27,977 nt of DNA from an uncultured Candidatus Saccharibacteria bacterium (GTDB lineage: Bacteria; Patescibacteriota; Saccharimonadia; Saccharimonadales; Saccharimonadaceae), in the NCBI GenBank assembly GCA_934717805.1, contig CAKUZG010000010.1:1-27977 (forward strand), in the 5' to 3' direction. A model generated the notes under the pieces. The model was not told the origin of the DNA. It did not search any database and was given only the letters and a program-made list of their open reading frames with translations. Below, in pieces: positions 15,564-22,393 of this stretch (position 1 is its first letter; each line of letters starts with the position of its first letter). A program made the position numbers and the translations under genes.

Positions 15564-15593
15564 AAAGAGCTCTTAAACAGAAGAGCTCTTTTG
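15564..15593. terminator. Bidirectional terminator between argS and the UPF0200-like kinase
   Basis: AAAGAGCTCTT (15564-15574), loop AAACAG, AAGAGCTCTTT (15581-15591). It sits between converging genes; the plus side ends in TTTT, the minus side in TTTATTTT. Confidence 0.8.
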
Positions 15594-15595
15594 AA

Positions 15596-16195
15596 TTAAA
15601 AATTAATTTCTTTAAGAATGTGATCGATTTTAAGGCGAGTTCGAAGAAATGAACCTTTATTTACAATAAAATAATCGGCAATTGCAATTGGTCCACCTTT
15701 TTCAAGAACCTCAATTTCGTTAAAGTCGCGATCGTTAATTTCAGCAAGAGTCATTGCACGATCTGGGCGGACTGAAATTCGTTTATGTCGAAGATTTTTG
15801 GGTGGAACTAGCGCAATAATTTTTAGTTCAGTTGGAAAATATTTTTTGAGAATTTTATATTCTGTCCAGGTGTAAAGTCCATCTGCAATTATGCGTTTTT
15901 GGCCAGATTTAATCAAGTTTTGAATTTGTTCGACAATTTTATTAACAATTACATCCTTTCCGAAATCTTCACGCAGTTTTGTTCGCATTATTTTCTCGTT
16001 TGAAGGCGTAATTTCTAAGCCGGCATCTTTTAGAGCATTAATCACAACACCGCCAAAATAAACGCTCGGGTAGCCTTTTTGTTTAAGGTATTCCGTAGCG
16101 GTGCTTTTACCACTACCAGCGAGTCCAACTAGCGCGATAATTTTTACCGAATCGTTCTTTTTTTGATTTTTGAGGCGTAGAATTTGCTTGTTCAT
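15596..16195 (-). CDS. P-loop nucleotide kinase, UPF0200 / dephospho-CoA-kinase-like
   Basis: A 199-residue P-loop protein with Walker A GLAGSGKST near residues 24-32. VIADGLYTWTEY, a His/Arg-containing lid and IAIADYFIVNKGS near the end give the pattern of the UPF0200 family, best known from archaea and related to dephospho-CoA and adenylate kinases. The substrate is not known. A longer reading from 16252 would add an unrelated tail overlapping the upstream terminator. The ATG at 16195 is set by a strong promoter whose -10 box ends six bases before it, so the message is leaderless. It is convergent with argS. Confidence 0.75.
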   Translation of the reverse strand: MNKQILRLKNQKKNDSVKIIALVGLAGSGKSTATEYLKQKGYPSVYFGGVVINALKDAGLEITPSNEKIMRTKLREDFGKDVIVNKIVEQIQNLIKSGQKRIIADGLYTWTEYKILKKYFPTELKIIALVPPKNLRHKRISVRPDRAMTLAEINDRDFNEIEVLEKGGPIAIADYFIVNKGSFLRTRLKIDHILKEINF

Positions 16196-16201
16196 GAATA
16201 A

Positions 16202-16230
16202 ATTATAGCATAAAAGAAAAAGCCCCTCAA
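16202..16230 (-). promoter_or_regulatory. Promoter of the UPF0200-like kinase, overlapping a terminator
   Basis: Minus strand: TTGAGG (16230-16225), 17 bases ending in TGC, TATAAT (16207-16202), then six bases and ATG. The -35 box is part of the right arm of the upstream gene's terminator hairpin. Confidence 0.7.
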
Positions 16231-16240
16231 GCGAGGAGCT
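16217..16240 (-). terminator. Intrinsic terminator of the LtaS-like gene
   Basis: Minus strand: AGCTCCTC (16240-16233), loop GCTT, GAGGGGCT (16228-16221), one T-G pair, then TTTTTC. Confidence 0.75.
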
Positions 16241-16258
16241 AATCCGTTTCAATTGGAA

Positions 16259-18289
16259 TTATTTAATTTTATAAAAATCACCAAGACTATATTTTTTTCC
16301 GCTCAAAATATCGTATTCAATCATTTCGTAATCTTTTAGAATTTCACTGTTTTCATTTGAACTAACGAATTGTTTTGTGAGCGCTGGATATTTTTCGCGT
16401 AAATCAGCTAATAAGAACTGGAACGGAGAAAGTTTTGCGTTTATTGAGTTTAGCACTAAAAGCTGATTATAGATTAAGCTTGAAGTTCCAAGATCTTGTT
16501 TTTCTTTTTCGAAGTTAGAATAAATAAAGAGCGGAGTTCGGCGGATATCATTTTTTCTTAGCTCTTTTTCGAACATTTCGCCATAAATTCCAGGCCAGTG
16601 GTCACCCCAAAAGACAACGATTGTTTTCTCATCCATTTTATTAAGTTCTGTTAAAAAGGTTTTTAGTGCCTCATCTGATTTCGAAATTCCCTCAAGATAG
16701 GTTTGAATGCTTTTTGCGCTATCATTATTACCGCCATTCTTTGCTTCAACATTAAATTTCTTCTTGTTGTAAAGGTTTTCTTCATAAGGCATGTGATTTT
16801 GCATGGTTACAAGATGGATGAATTCGGGTTTTTTGCTATTTTTGAACTCTGATAAAACTTCTTTAAAAGCAGAATCGTCTGAAATGTATTTTGAATTATC
16901 TATTTTGGAAGTATTCTTGAAACTCTCAATGCTTTTATATTCTTGAAAACCAAGGTTTGGATAAACCGTTTCGCGCCGATACATGTTTCTGTTATACGGG
17001 TGCATTGCTAGAGTTTTATAGCCATTTTCGTTAAAGTTTTTTACAACAGATGGTGTATCTTTATTTGACGGTACGATTGAAGTGTAAGGAATTGAATTTA
17101 AGAAGAAATTACTTAATCCAGTAAGCGCTTCAAATTCAACATTTGCTGTTCCACCACCATATTCACTTGAAGCTGCCCAGCCTGAACTTTGTGATTTTAG
17201 AATTTCTTTCGTGTAAGGAATTGGTTCGACATTTCCGTAATCGTAAAGGTGCTTTCCCAACGCTGGATCAATGAAACTTTCACTCATAACATAAACTACA
17301 TTTACTTTTTCACCGCTAAGCTCTTTGCGATTTTGATTTTTTTCTGTAGCAATTTTTTGATATTTTTGAACAATTTTTTGAACAGCTTCTTTTGAATATC
17401 CGTTCGGTTCTTTTTGAGTTTTGGCTTGAAGGTTTGAAATTGTCGCCACAACAAAGCCATTTATTTGGTAATTATAAGATTGGTTAGTGAAATCAACCGA
17501 AGTTTTAAGACTTTCAACTTTAACAAAAGTTCCTTTGCCGTTTAGGTTTCGAATTTCAGATGTGTATGAATTAAGGACAAAACCACAAACTAGAATTATT
17601 GCAATTTGTGGAATGAAAATAGCTATTTTTTGTTTTTTCGAAAGGTTGAAATGCCAAATTTTTTTCGAAATTTTATTAAGCGTAAAGGTAATAAGAATAA
17701 TAACTAGAACCGTTAAAAGCATGTTTAAAAATCGGCCAAGATTGATCATTGAAGCTAAACTGCCGGCTTCACCTGACATCGCAAGATCTTCTGGTAAGAA
17801 CGGAGTGTTTCGTGAGGCCATTTTTTCGGCGTTAATATACATGATTATAGTTATAAGCGAATATAAAACTCCAAGTCCTATGCGCCAATTTCGAAAAATT
17901 CCAACAAACAAAAAGCTGAGCAAAACAGTTATAATTGAACTATAATTTGCAATTTCAGGCTTTTCTGAAAGTAAATTTTGTGCTTTTTGCCAATCTTCAA
18001 ACTGAAGTGCTAAAATAAACGATGTTAAAAATTTTCCTAGAAAATAAATACAAAATATCGAAAATAGTACAAAGAAATATTTGCTTTTAATAACTTTTTT
18101 AAAGACTTTATAATATTTTTTAATTCTTTTTTGAGCTTTTTTTGAAAAGTGTTTTTTAAATAATTTATGTAATTTCTTTTTTATTTTTTTGTTTTGTTTT
18201 CGAGAAAAAGAGGTGATTTTTTCGAAAGGAGTTTTAGCTTTTTTATGAAATTTAAAGCTTTTAAAGTTGATTTTTTTAAAGTGTTTCAT
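16259..18289 (-). CDS. LtaS-like phosphoglycerol transferase / sulfatase-fold membrane enzyme
   Basis: The family makes glycerol-phosphate polymers on the outer face of the membrane from phosphatidylglycerol. This 676-residue protein has a very basic cytoplasmic head (about residues 1-70, rich in Lys and Phe) and about five membrane helices between 71 and 240. An extracellular sulfatase-fold domain runs from about 328. Active-site residues are in place: Glu337 in VVYVMSESFIDP, the nucleophile Thr381 in EYGGGTANVEFEALTG, and Asp-His in VVFWGDHWPG. LtaS proper has the same layout; the basic head is unusually long. True lipoteichoic acid synthesis is inferred. The mRNA is predicted leaderless. 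Confidence 0.88.
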   Translation of the reverse strand: MKHFKKINFKSFKFHKKAKTPFEKITSFSRKQNKKIKKKLHKLFKKHFSKKAQKRIKKYYKVFKKVIKSKYFFVLFSIFCIYFLGKFLTSFILALQFEDWQKAQNLLSEKPEIANYSSIITVLLSFLFVGIFRNWRIGLGVLYSLITIIMYINAEKMASRNTPFLPEDLAMSGEAGSLASMINLGRFLNMLLTVLVIILITFTLNKISKKIWHFNLSKKQKIAIFIPQIAIILVCGFVLNSYTSEIRNLNGKGTFVKVESLKTSVDFTNQSYNYQINGFVVATISNLQAKTQKEPNGYSKEAVQKIVQKYQKIATEKNQNRKELSGEKVNVVYVMSESFIDPALGKHLYDYGNVEPIPYTKEILKSQSSGWAASSEYGGGTANVEFEALTGLSNFFLNSIPYTSIVPSNKDTPSVVKNFNENGYKTLAMHPYNRNMYRRETVYPNLGFQEYKSIESFKNTSKIDNSKYISDDSAFKEVLSEFKNSKKPEFIHLVTMQNHMPYEENLYNKKKFNVEAKNGGNNDSAKSIQTYLEGISKSDEALKTFLTELNKMDEKTIVVFWGDHWPGIYGEMFEKELRKNDIRRTPLFIYSNFEKEKQDLGTSSLIYNQLLVLNSINAKLSPFQFLLADLREKYPALTKQFVSSNENSEILKDYEMIEYDILSGKKYSLGDFYKIK

Positions 18290-18295
18290 GGTTAT

Positions 18296-18304
18296 ATTTT
18301 ACCA
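18296..18304 (-). promoter_or_regulatory. LtaS-like gene extended -10 promoter (leaderless)
   Basis: Minus strand TGG-TAAAAT, six bases, then the ATG at 18289. No convincing -35 box. Confidence 0.5.
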
Positions 18305-18353
18305 TAAAAATGAAAGAAATGATAAATTTAAGCGTTTTTTAAGAATAGTTCGA

Positions 18354-18379
18354 TATAATAACAATGTAGCGTTGCTACA
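18354..18379 (+). promoter_or_regulatory. GreA-family gene -10 box and 5' hairpin
   Basis: TATAAT at 18354-18359 predicts a start near 18366. TGTAGC (18365-18370), loop GTT, GCTACA (18374-18379) then forms a six-pair hairpin at the very 5' end, ending five bases before the ribosome site GGAGGA (18385-18390). The layout copies that of the sortase leader. Confidence 0.55.
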
Positions 18380-18395
18380 AAAAAGGAGGATCAAT

Positions 18396-18860
18396 ATGAA
18401 AGATACAACTAAAATTTATTTAAGTAAACAAGGATTTAAAGAATTAAAAAAGAAAGTTGCGAAATTGGAGCGAGAGCAAAAGATGCTCGAAATTGAACTT
18501 CGCGATGGAGATGTTAAAGAAGATTTATTACGACAAAATGATATTTTTGCGCGAATTGATGCAATTCGAAGTGAAATTAACGAGAAGAATTTTCAAATTC
18601 ATAATGCTAAAATTTTGCCACGCAGCAAAAAACGAAATTCGAAAGTTTCAATCGGTTCGTTTGTGGAGCTTTTCGATCGCGCAACTGGGCGAATTATGAA
18701 GTTTCGGGTTGTTGAAAGTTTAGAAGCTAATCCGCTTATCGGAAAAATTTCTGCGGAAAGCCCACTCGGTAAAAGTGTACTTGGGCGAACTGTGAATGAG
18801 ATTGTTAGTTGGACGGCGAATTCGCGGAACATGAATATGACACTTGTAGCAATTGGTTAA
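18396..18860 (+). CDS. greA: GreA/GreB-family transcription elongation factor
   Basis: Gre factors enter the RNA polymerase secondary channel and stimulate cleavage of backtracked RNA. The 154-residue protein has an N-terminal coiled coil (about 10-75) and a C-terminal FKBP-like domain with VSIGSFVELFDRATGRIMKFRVV and SAESPLGKSVLGRTVNEIV, the usual GreA signature. The coiled-coil tip reads RDGDVKEDLLRQND, where GreA normally has HGDLSENAEYDAAK. Acidic residues are kept but the surrounding pattern is divergent, so the exact activity is uncertain. The ATG at 18396 has GGAGGA five bases upstream; an in-frame upstream start at 18267 would include the promoter. Confidence 0.88.
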   Translation: MKDTTKIYLSKQGFKELKKKVAKLEREQKMLEIELRDGDVKEDLLRQNDIFARIDAIRSEINEKNFQIHNAKILPRSKKRNSKVSIGSFVELFDRATGRIMKFRVVESLEANPLIGKISAESPLGKSVLGRTVNEIVSWTANSRNMNMTLVAIG

Positions 18861-18868
18861 AAACAGAT

Positions 18869-18894
18869 AAAAGGCGTGAAAAGCGCCTTTTAAT
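18869..18894 (+). terminator. Intrinsic terminator after the GreA-family gene
   Basis: AAAAGGCG (18869-18876), a seven-base loop, CGCCTTTT (18884-18891). Confidence 0.8.
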
Positions 18895-18907
18895 TTTGTC
18901 TTAATAT

Positions 18908-18916
18908 TGCTATAAT
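18908..18916 (+). promoter_or_regulatory. rmuC extended -10 promoter
   Basis: TGC-TATAAT, with a predicted start near 18923 and a leader of about 28 bases containing AAGGAG before the ATG at 18951. Confidence 0.6.
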
Positions 18917-18950
18917 TTAAGTAATTATAGTAACATTAAAAAGGAGAAAA

Positions 18951-20051
18951 ATGGAAATAATACTGATAATTATTATAATTGCATTAGCGGCAGTTATAAT
19001 TTTCCAATCAATTAGAATTAATAAAAATTTAAATTCTAAAAATCAAGACCAAGGTATTAATTTACTAAAAATGGACGTCATTGAATTAAATAAGAGTTTG
19101 AATCGAATGCGTGAAAACCTTGATTTAAACTTGAATAATTTTAATGAGAAAGTTTCTGAAAAAATAGAGCGAAATAATGTTCAGTTGCAAAACTCAATGA
19201 CAAAACAGATTTCAGAAAGTGCGAAAATTGTCGAAGAGGTTTCGAAACGTCTTACGAAACTTGATGAAACAAATAATCGTGTTGTGAATGTTGCGGATGA
19301 ATTGAAAACTCTACAGAATGCGTTGCAAAATCCGAAACAGCGAGGGGTTCTGGGTGAATTTTATTTAGCGCAGGTGTTAGAAAATGTTTTACCACCTAAT
19401 GCTTTTCAGATCCAATATAAATTTAAAAATGGTGAAATTGTTGACGCGGCAATTTTTCTAGATCAAAATAAGATTTTACCAGTAGATTCGAAATTTAGTC
19501 TTGAAAATTACAATCGAATGATTGAATCTAAAGGCGAAGAGCGCAAAATTTTAGCAAAAAAAGTTCGTGATGACTTAAAAATGCGAATTGATGAAACTTC
19601 GAAATATATTCGTCCAGATGAGAATACGATGGATTTTGCGTTTATGTTTATTCCGAGCGAAAGTTTGTATTATGATATGCTAATAAATAAAGTTGGATCA
19701 CAAGGTTCTGAGCGTGATTTGATTGAATATGCTTTTCGCGATAAGCGGGTAATTGTGGTAAGTCCAACGAGTTTTATGGCGTATCTTCAAACTGTTTTAC
19801 AAGGCTTGAAATCGTTGAAGATTGAAGAACAAAGTAAAGAGATTCAAAAACGAGTTTCTCAGCTTGGAACTCATATTTCAAAGTATGAAGATTTGATGCA
19901 GCGTCTAGGTAAATCACTTGGAACTACGGTTAATCATTTTAATAACGCACATAAAGAATTGGGCAAAATTGACAAGGATGTGGTTAAAATTGCGGGTGAA
20001 GACAGTAAAACTGGAGTTGATCCTCAATTATTAGATAAGCCAAGAGAATAA
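18951..20051 (+). CDS. rmuC: RmuC family DNA-recombination-limiting protein
   Basis: RmuC is a predicted membrane-anchored nuclease-fold protein that lowers recombination at inverted repeats. A membrane helix (residues 2-20) is followed by a coiled coil of about 110 residues. The conserved RmuC domain begins near residue 130: QRGVLGEFYLAQVLENVLPP, NGEIVDAAIFLDQNKILPVDSKFSLENY, and FMFIPSESLYYDML. At 366 residues it is slightly shorter than proteobacterial forms, mostly in the coiled coil. AAGGAG lies seven bases before the ATG. It is a single-gene unit with a terminator. Confidence 0.93.
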   Translation: MEIILIIIIIALAAVIIFQSIRINKNLNSKNQDQGINLLKMDVIELNKSLNRMRENLDLNLNNFNEKVSEKIERNNVQLQNSMTKQISESAKIVEEVSKRLTKLDETNNRVVNVADELKTLQNALQNPKQRGVLGEFYLAQVLENVLPPNAFQIQYKFKNGEIVDAAIFLDQNKILPVDSKFSLENYNRMIESKGEERKILAKKVRDDLKMRIDETSKYIRPDENTMDFAFMFIPSESLYYDMLINKVGSQGSERDLIEYAFRDKRVIVVSPTSFMAYLQTVLQGLKSLKIEEQSKEIQKRVSQLGTHISKYEDLMQRLGKSLGTTVNHFNNAHKELGKIDKDVVKIAGEDSKTGVDPQLLDKPRE

Positions 20052-20061
20052 AGGCAAAAAT

Positions 20062-20091
20062 AAAAGAGCGAATGTTGTTTCGCTCTTTTTT
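20062..20091. terminator. Bidirectional terminator between rmuC and the aquaporin gene
   Basis: AAAAGAGCGAA (20062-20072), loop TGTTGT, TTCGCTCTTTT (20079-20089), then more T on plus and a short T-rich run on minus. Confidence 0.8.
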
Positions 20092-20098
20092 GGTGTAA

Positions 20099-20932
20099 TT
20101 ATTTTTCTTCTTTTGAAGCTTCTTGAATTAATGAATCTAGTGCAAATCCTAGAATTCCACCAAGTAGTGCAGCTCCAACATATGTTGCAATTGCGAATAG
20201 AACATTTTGTCCTTTAAGTGTGAATGCTTGTAATGAAAATGCTACGGCTGGGTTAAGAATTGCAGATCCGCCAACTACTGATGAAAGTGATCCTGCGATC
20301 AATACAGCTAGGAATAATCCACCACCAACACCAAAGGCTACTGCTGAGTTTCCTTTCTTTTTGTCTGATGTTACAGATGCTACAGCAAAAGCAAATAGGA
20401 AAGATCCAAGCAATTCTGAAATAAGAATTAGAATTTCTTTGCCGTGTGGAATTACGTTAGCTGTAAACATTGTAGCTTTTTGTTGGCCATATAATGCTGC
20501 TTGTTGTGAAACTTCTGGTGCATTTGAAATAAAGGCGTTTAAAACTACAAAAGCAACCATTGCGCCTAAAACTTGAGCAATAATGTAAAACAATGCTTTA
20601 GCTGTACCGATGCGGCGAGTTGCCCAAGCACCAACAGTAATTAACGGGTTAACATGAGCGCCACTGATTTTTCCAGCAATTAACACGATTGTAGCTAAAG
20701 CAAATAATACGATAAGTGGTTGACCTTGTCCTGCAATTACGGCGGCAGCTAGCAAGAATGTTCCGATAAACTCAAGAATTATAGCTGTAATGAAGCTTGG
20801 TTTTGAGATTTCGTTCATAGAATTAGATTCTTTTTTAACAACAGTTTTAACTACTGCTTCAGTTTTTGGGGCTTCTACTGCTTTTGAAGTAGTTTTTGAA
20901 GCTTTCTTTGAATTGGCTTTTTTTGTTGCCAT
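20099..20932 (-). CDS. Aquaporin / MIP-family channel with altered pore motifs
   Basis: MIP channels pass water, glycerol or small neutral solutes. The protein has six helices and the two half-helix signatures: SGAHVNPLI (Asn95-Pro-Leu, normally NPA) and ILNPAVAF (Asn227-Pro-Ala). The arginine that normally follows the second NPA and forms the selectivity filter is Val230. GGG in VGGGLFLAV fits the family. A 40-residue Lys/Ala/Thr-rich cytoplasmic tail precedes the channel; Met39 is a possible inner start, but AAGGAGG stands just before the ATG at 20932. The promoter closely resembles that of arcC. Confidence 0.88.
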   Translation of the reverse strand: MATKKANSKKASKTTSKAVEAPKTEAVVKTVVKKESNSMNEISKPSFITAIILEFIGTFLLAAAVIAGQGQPLIVLFALATIVLIAGKISGAHVNPLITVGAWATRRIGTAKALFYIIAQVLGAMVAFVVLNAFISNAPEVSQQAALYGQQKATMFTANVIPHGKEILILISELLGSFLFAFAVASVTSDKKKGNSAVAFGVGGGLFLAVLIAGSLSSVVGGSAILNPAVAFSLQAFTLKGQNVLFAIATYVGAALLGGILGFALDSLIQEASKEEK

Positions 20933-20961
20933 TTTTCCTCCTTAGTTTAACTTATGTTTAT

Positions 20962-20991
20962 ATTTTAACATAAACTTTTCTAAAAAGTCAA
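20962..20991 (-). promoter_or_regulatory. Aquaporin gene promoter with arcC-like operator
   Basis: Minus strand: TTGACT (20991-20986), 18 bases ending in TGT, TAAAAT (20967-20962). Half-sites ACTTTT and AAAAGT flank a three-base centre inside the spacer, aligned with the arcC promoter almost base for base. Confidence 0.65.
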
Positions 20992-20995
20992 AATT

Positions 20996-21004
20996 TGATA
21001 CAAT
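20996..21004 (+). promoter_or_regulatory. Extended -10 promoter of the small membrane protein gene (leaderless)
   Basis: TGA-TACAAT followed by six bases (AGAGGT) and ATG at 21011. It is divergent from the aquaporin promoter and abuts its -35 box. Confidence 0.6.
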
Positions 21005-21010
21005 AGAGGT

Positions 21011-21277
21011 ATGGCTTTATATGTACGACAAGACGATAATCGCACGGAACTGCAGGAAAAGATTGCAGCAGAACTCCGTGAAAAACAGATTAAAAATTCA
21101 CTTGGTGAGGGCGGTGATACACCAAAAAATAAGAAAGAAAATCCCGATATTGAAGATAGTGCATATCTTGAAGGAACTAAAGAAACAACAGGTTTGGCGT
21201 TTGTTTGGTTCTTAGTGTTTTTAGCAATTTTGATTGCTTTAGGACTTTATATTTGGGTAGCCTCACAGCGAGTTTAG
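21011..21277 (+). CDS. Small single-pass membrane protein, function unknown
   Basis: I do not recognise this 88-residue protein. Residues 1-60 are charged, with a predicted helix (TELQEKIAAELREKQIK) and a Gly/Lys/Glu-rich linker. One membrane helix spans about residues 63-84 (GLAFVWFLVFLAILIALGLY), leaving a four-to-six-residue tail. It would be tail-anchored with the bulk in the cytoplasm. Its leaderless promoter and tight fit between aquaporin and pheS support expression. A separate promoter precedes pheS. Confidence 0.65.
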   Translation: MALYVRQDDNRTELQEKIAAELREKQIKNSLGEGGDTPKNKKENPDIEDSAYLEGTKETTGLAFVWFLVFLAILIALGLYIWVASQRV

Positions 21278-21289
21278 ATTTTTCGAAAA

Positions 21290-21318
21290 TCGACAAAATA
21301 GCATGGTTGTGATATAAT
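21290..21318 (+). promoter_or_regulatory. pheS promoter
   Basis: TCGACA (21290-21295), 17 bases ending in TGA, TATAAT (21313-21318), then ten bases and ATG. The predicted leader is 0-4 bases. A TTTCGAAA inside a near-palindrome (GATTTTTCGAAAATC) ends at the -35 box. Confidence 0.65.
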
Positions 21319-21328
21319 AAAAACAGTT

Positions 21329-22348
21329 ATGGAACAAATTCAACAGATTAGGGAAGAGCTTTTGGCGGAGCTTAAAACGCTTGAAAATCCAAGTGATATT
21401 TTAAAATCGCCAAAAATCAAGGAACTTTATAAAATTATCCCAACTTTACCAAATGAGCAAAAAGGTGAGTTTGGTTCAAAAGTTAATGATTTAAAAAATG
21501 AGATTCAAGCTGAAGTTTCGAAAATTCTTGAAGAGAAAGAAAATTCTGAAATTGAAGAAATTGATATTTCAGCTCCTTTCGCAGCAAGCTCGCACGAGAA
21601 AATTGCTAAAAAACCTCAACTTTTAAGCGCAGACTTTGGATCAAAACACCCACTTCAAAAAGAACTTGAAAAAGTTATAGATATTTACACTAGAATGGGC
21701 TTTGAAGCAATCGAATCTCGCCAAATCGATAATGATTGGAATATGTTTGGAGCGTTGAATTTTCCAGAAAATCACCCAGCACGAGATGGTTATGATACTT
21801 TTCGAACCGAGGAAAACTTTATTCCGCCAGCGCACACCTCAACAATGCAAAACCGCGTTTTAAAACACGGCAAAAAACAGCTTGAGGAAGAGGGGCAAAT
21901 TGCGCACGTTTCTTATGGGCGAGTTTTTCGAAACGAAGACTTAGATGCAACTCACGAACATACTTTCTATCAGTGTGAAGGTGTTTTTGTGAGCGAAACC
22001 GCAAACTTAGCACAAATGCTTGGCACACTTCATGCCTTTTTTGAAGAATATTATGGTCAAAAATTAGAAATCCGTACACAACCGGGTTATTTTCCATTCA
22101 CGGAACCTAGCCTTGAATTTTTAATTGAAAAACCAGAGGCGCTCGGTGGCAAAAAAGGTGAATGGCTTGAAATGCTTGGATGCGGAATGATTCACCCAAA
22201 TGTTTTAGAATCAGCCGGAATTGACAGCAAAAAATACCGTGGTTTTGCGTGGGGTGGCGGAATTGAACGGTTAGTTATGTTGAAATATGGAATTTCGGAT
22301 ATTCGTTATTTCGAAAGTGCTAAACTGGAATTCTTAAGGGAATTTTAG
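21329..22348 (+). CDS. pheS: Phenylalanyl-tRNA synthetase alpha subunit
   Basis: PheS carries the class II catalytic core of the alpha2-beta2 enzyme. Residues 1-95 form the tRNA-binding coiled coil. HPLQKELEKVIDIYTRMGF is motif 1, HTSTMQNRVL and YGRVFRNEDLDATHEHTFYQCEG form motif 2, and GFAWGGGIERLVMLKYGI is motif 3. QPGYFPFTEPSLEF and WLEMLGCGMIHPNVL line the phenylalanine pocket. The 339-residue length is typical. It heads a four-gene unit with pheT, an FKBP and a thioredoxin reductase. Confidence 0.98.
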   Translation: MEQIQQIREELLAELKTLENPSDILKSPKIKELYKIIPTLPNEQKGEFGSKVNDLKNEIQAEVSKILEEKENSEIEEIDISAPFAASSHEKIAKKPQLLSADFGSKHPLQKELEKVIDIYTRMGFEAIESRQIDNDWNMFGALNFPENHPARDGYDTFRTEENFIPPAHTSTMQNRVLKHGKKQLEEEGQIAHVSYGRVFRNEDLDATHEHTFYQCEGVFVSETANLAQMLGTLHAFFEEYYGQKLEIRTQPGYFPFTEPSLEFLIEKPEALGGKKGEWLEMLGCGMIHPNVLESAGIDSKKYRGFAWGGGIERLVMLKYGISDIRYFESAKLEFLREF

Positions 22349-22393
22349 CATTAAACAATTTTTATAAAAGTAATAAGAAGTTAAGAGGAAATA

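Noticed and set aside
18267..18395. Upstream start at 18267 for the GreA-family gene
   Set aside because: The stretch contains the promoter and 5' hairpin, and GGAGGA stands directly before the ATG at 18396.
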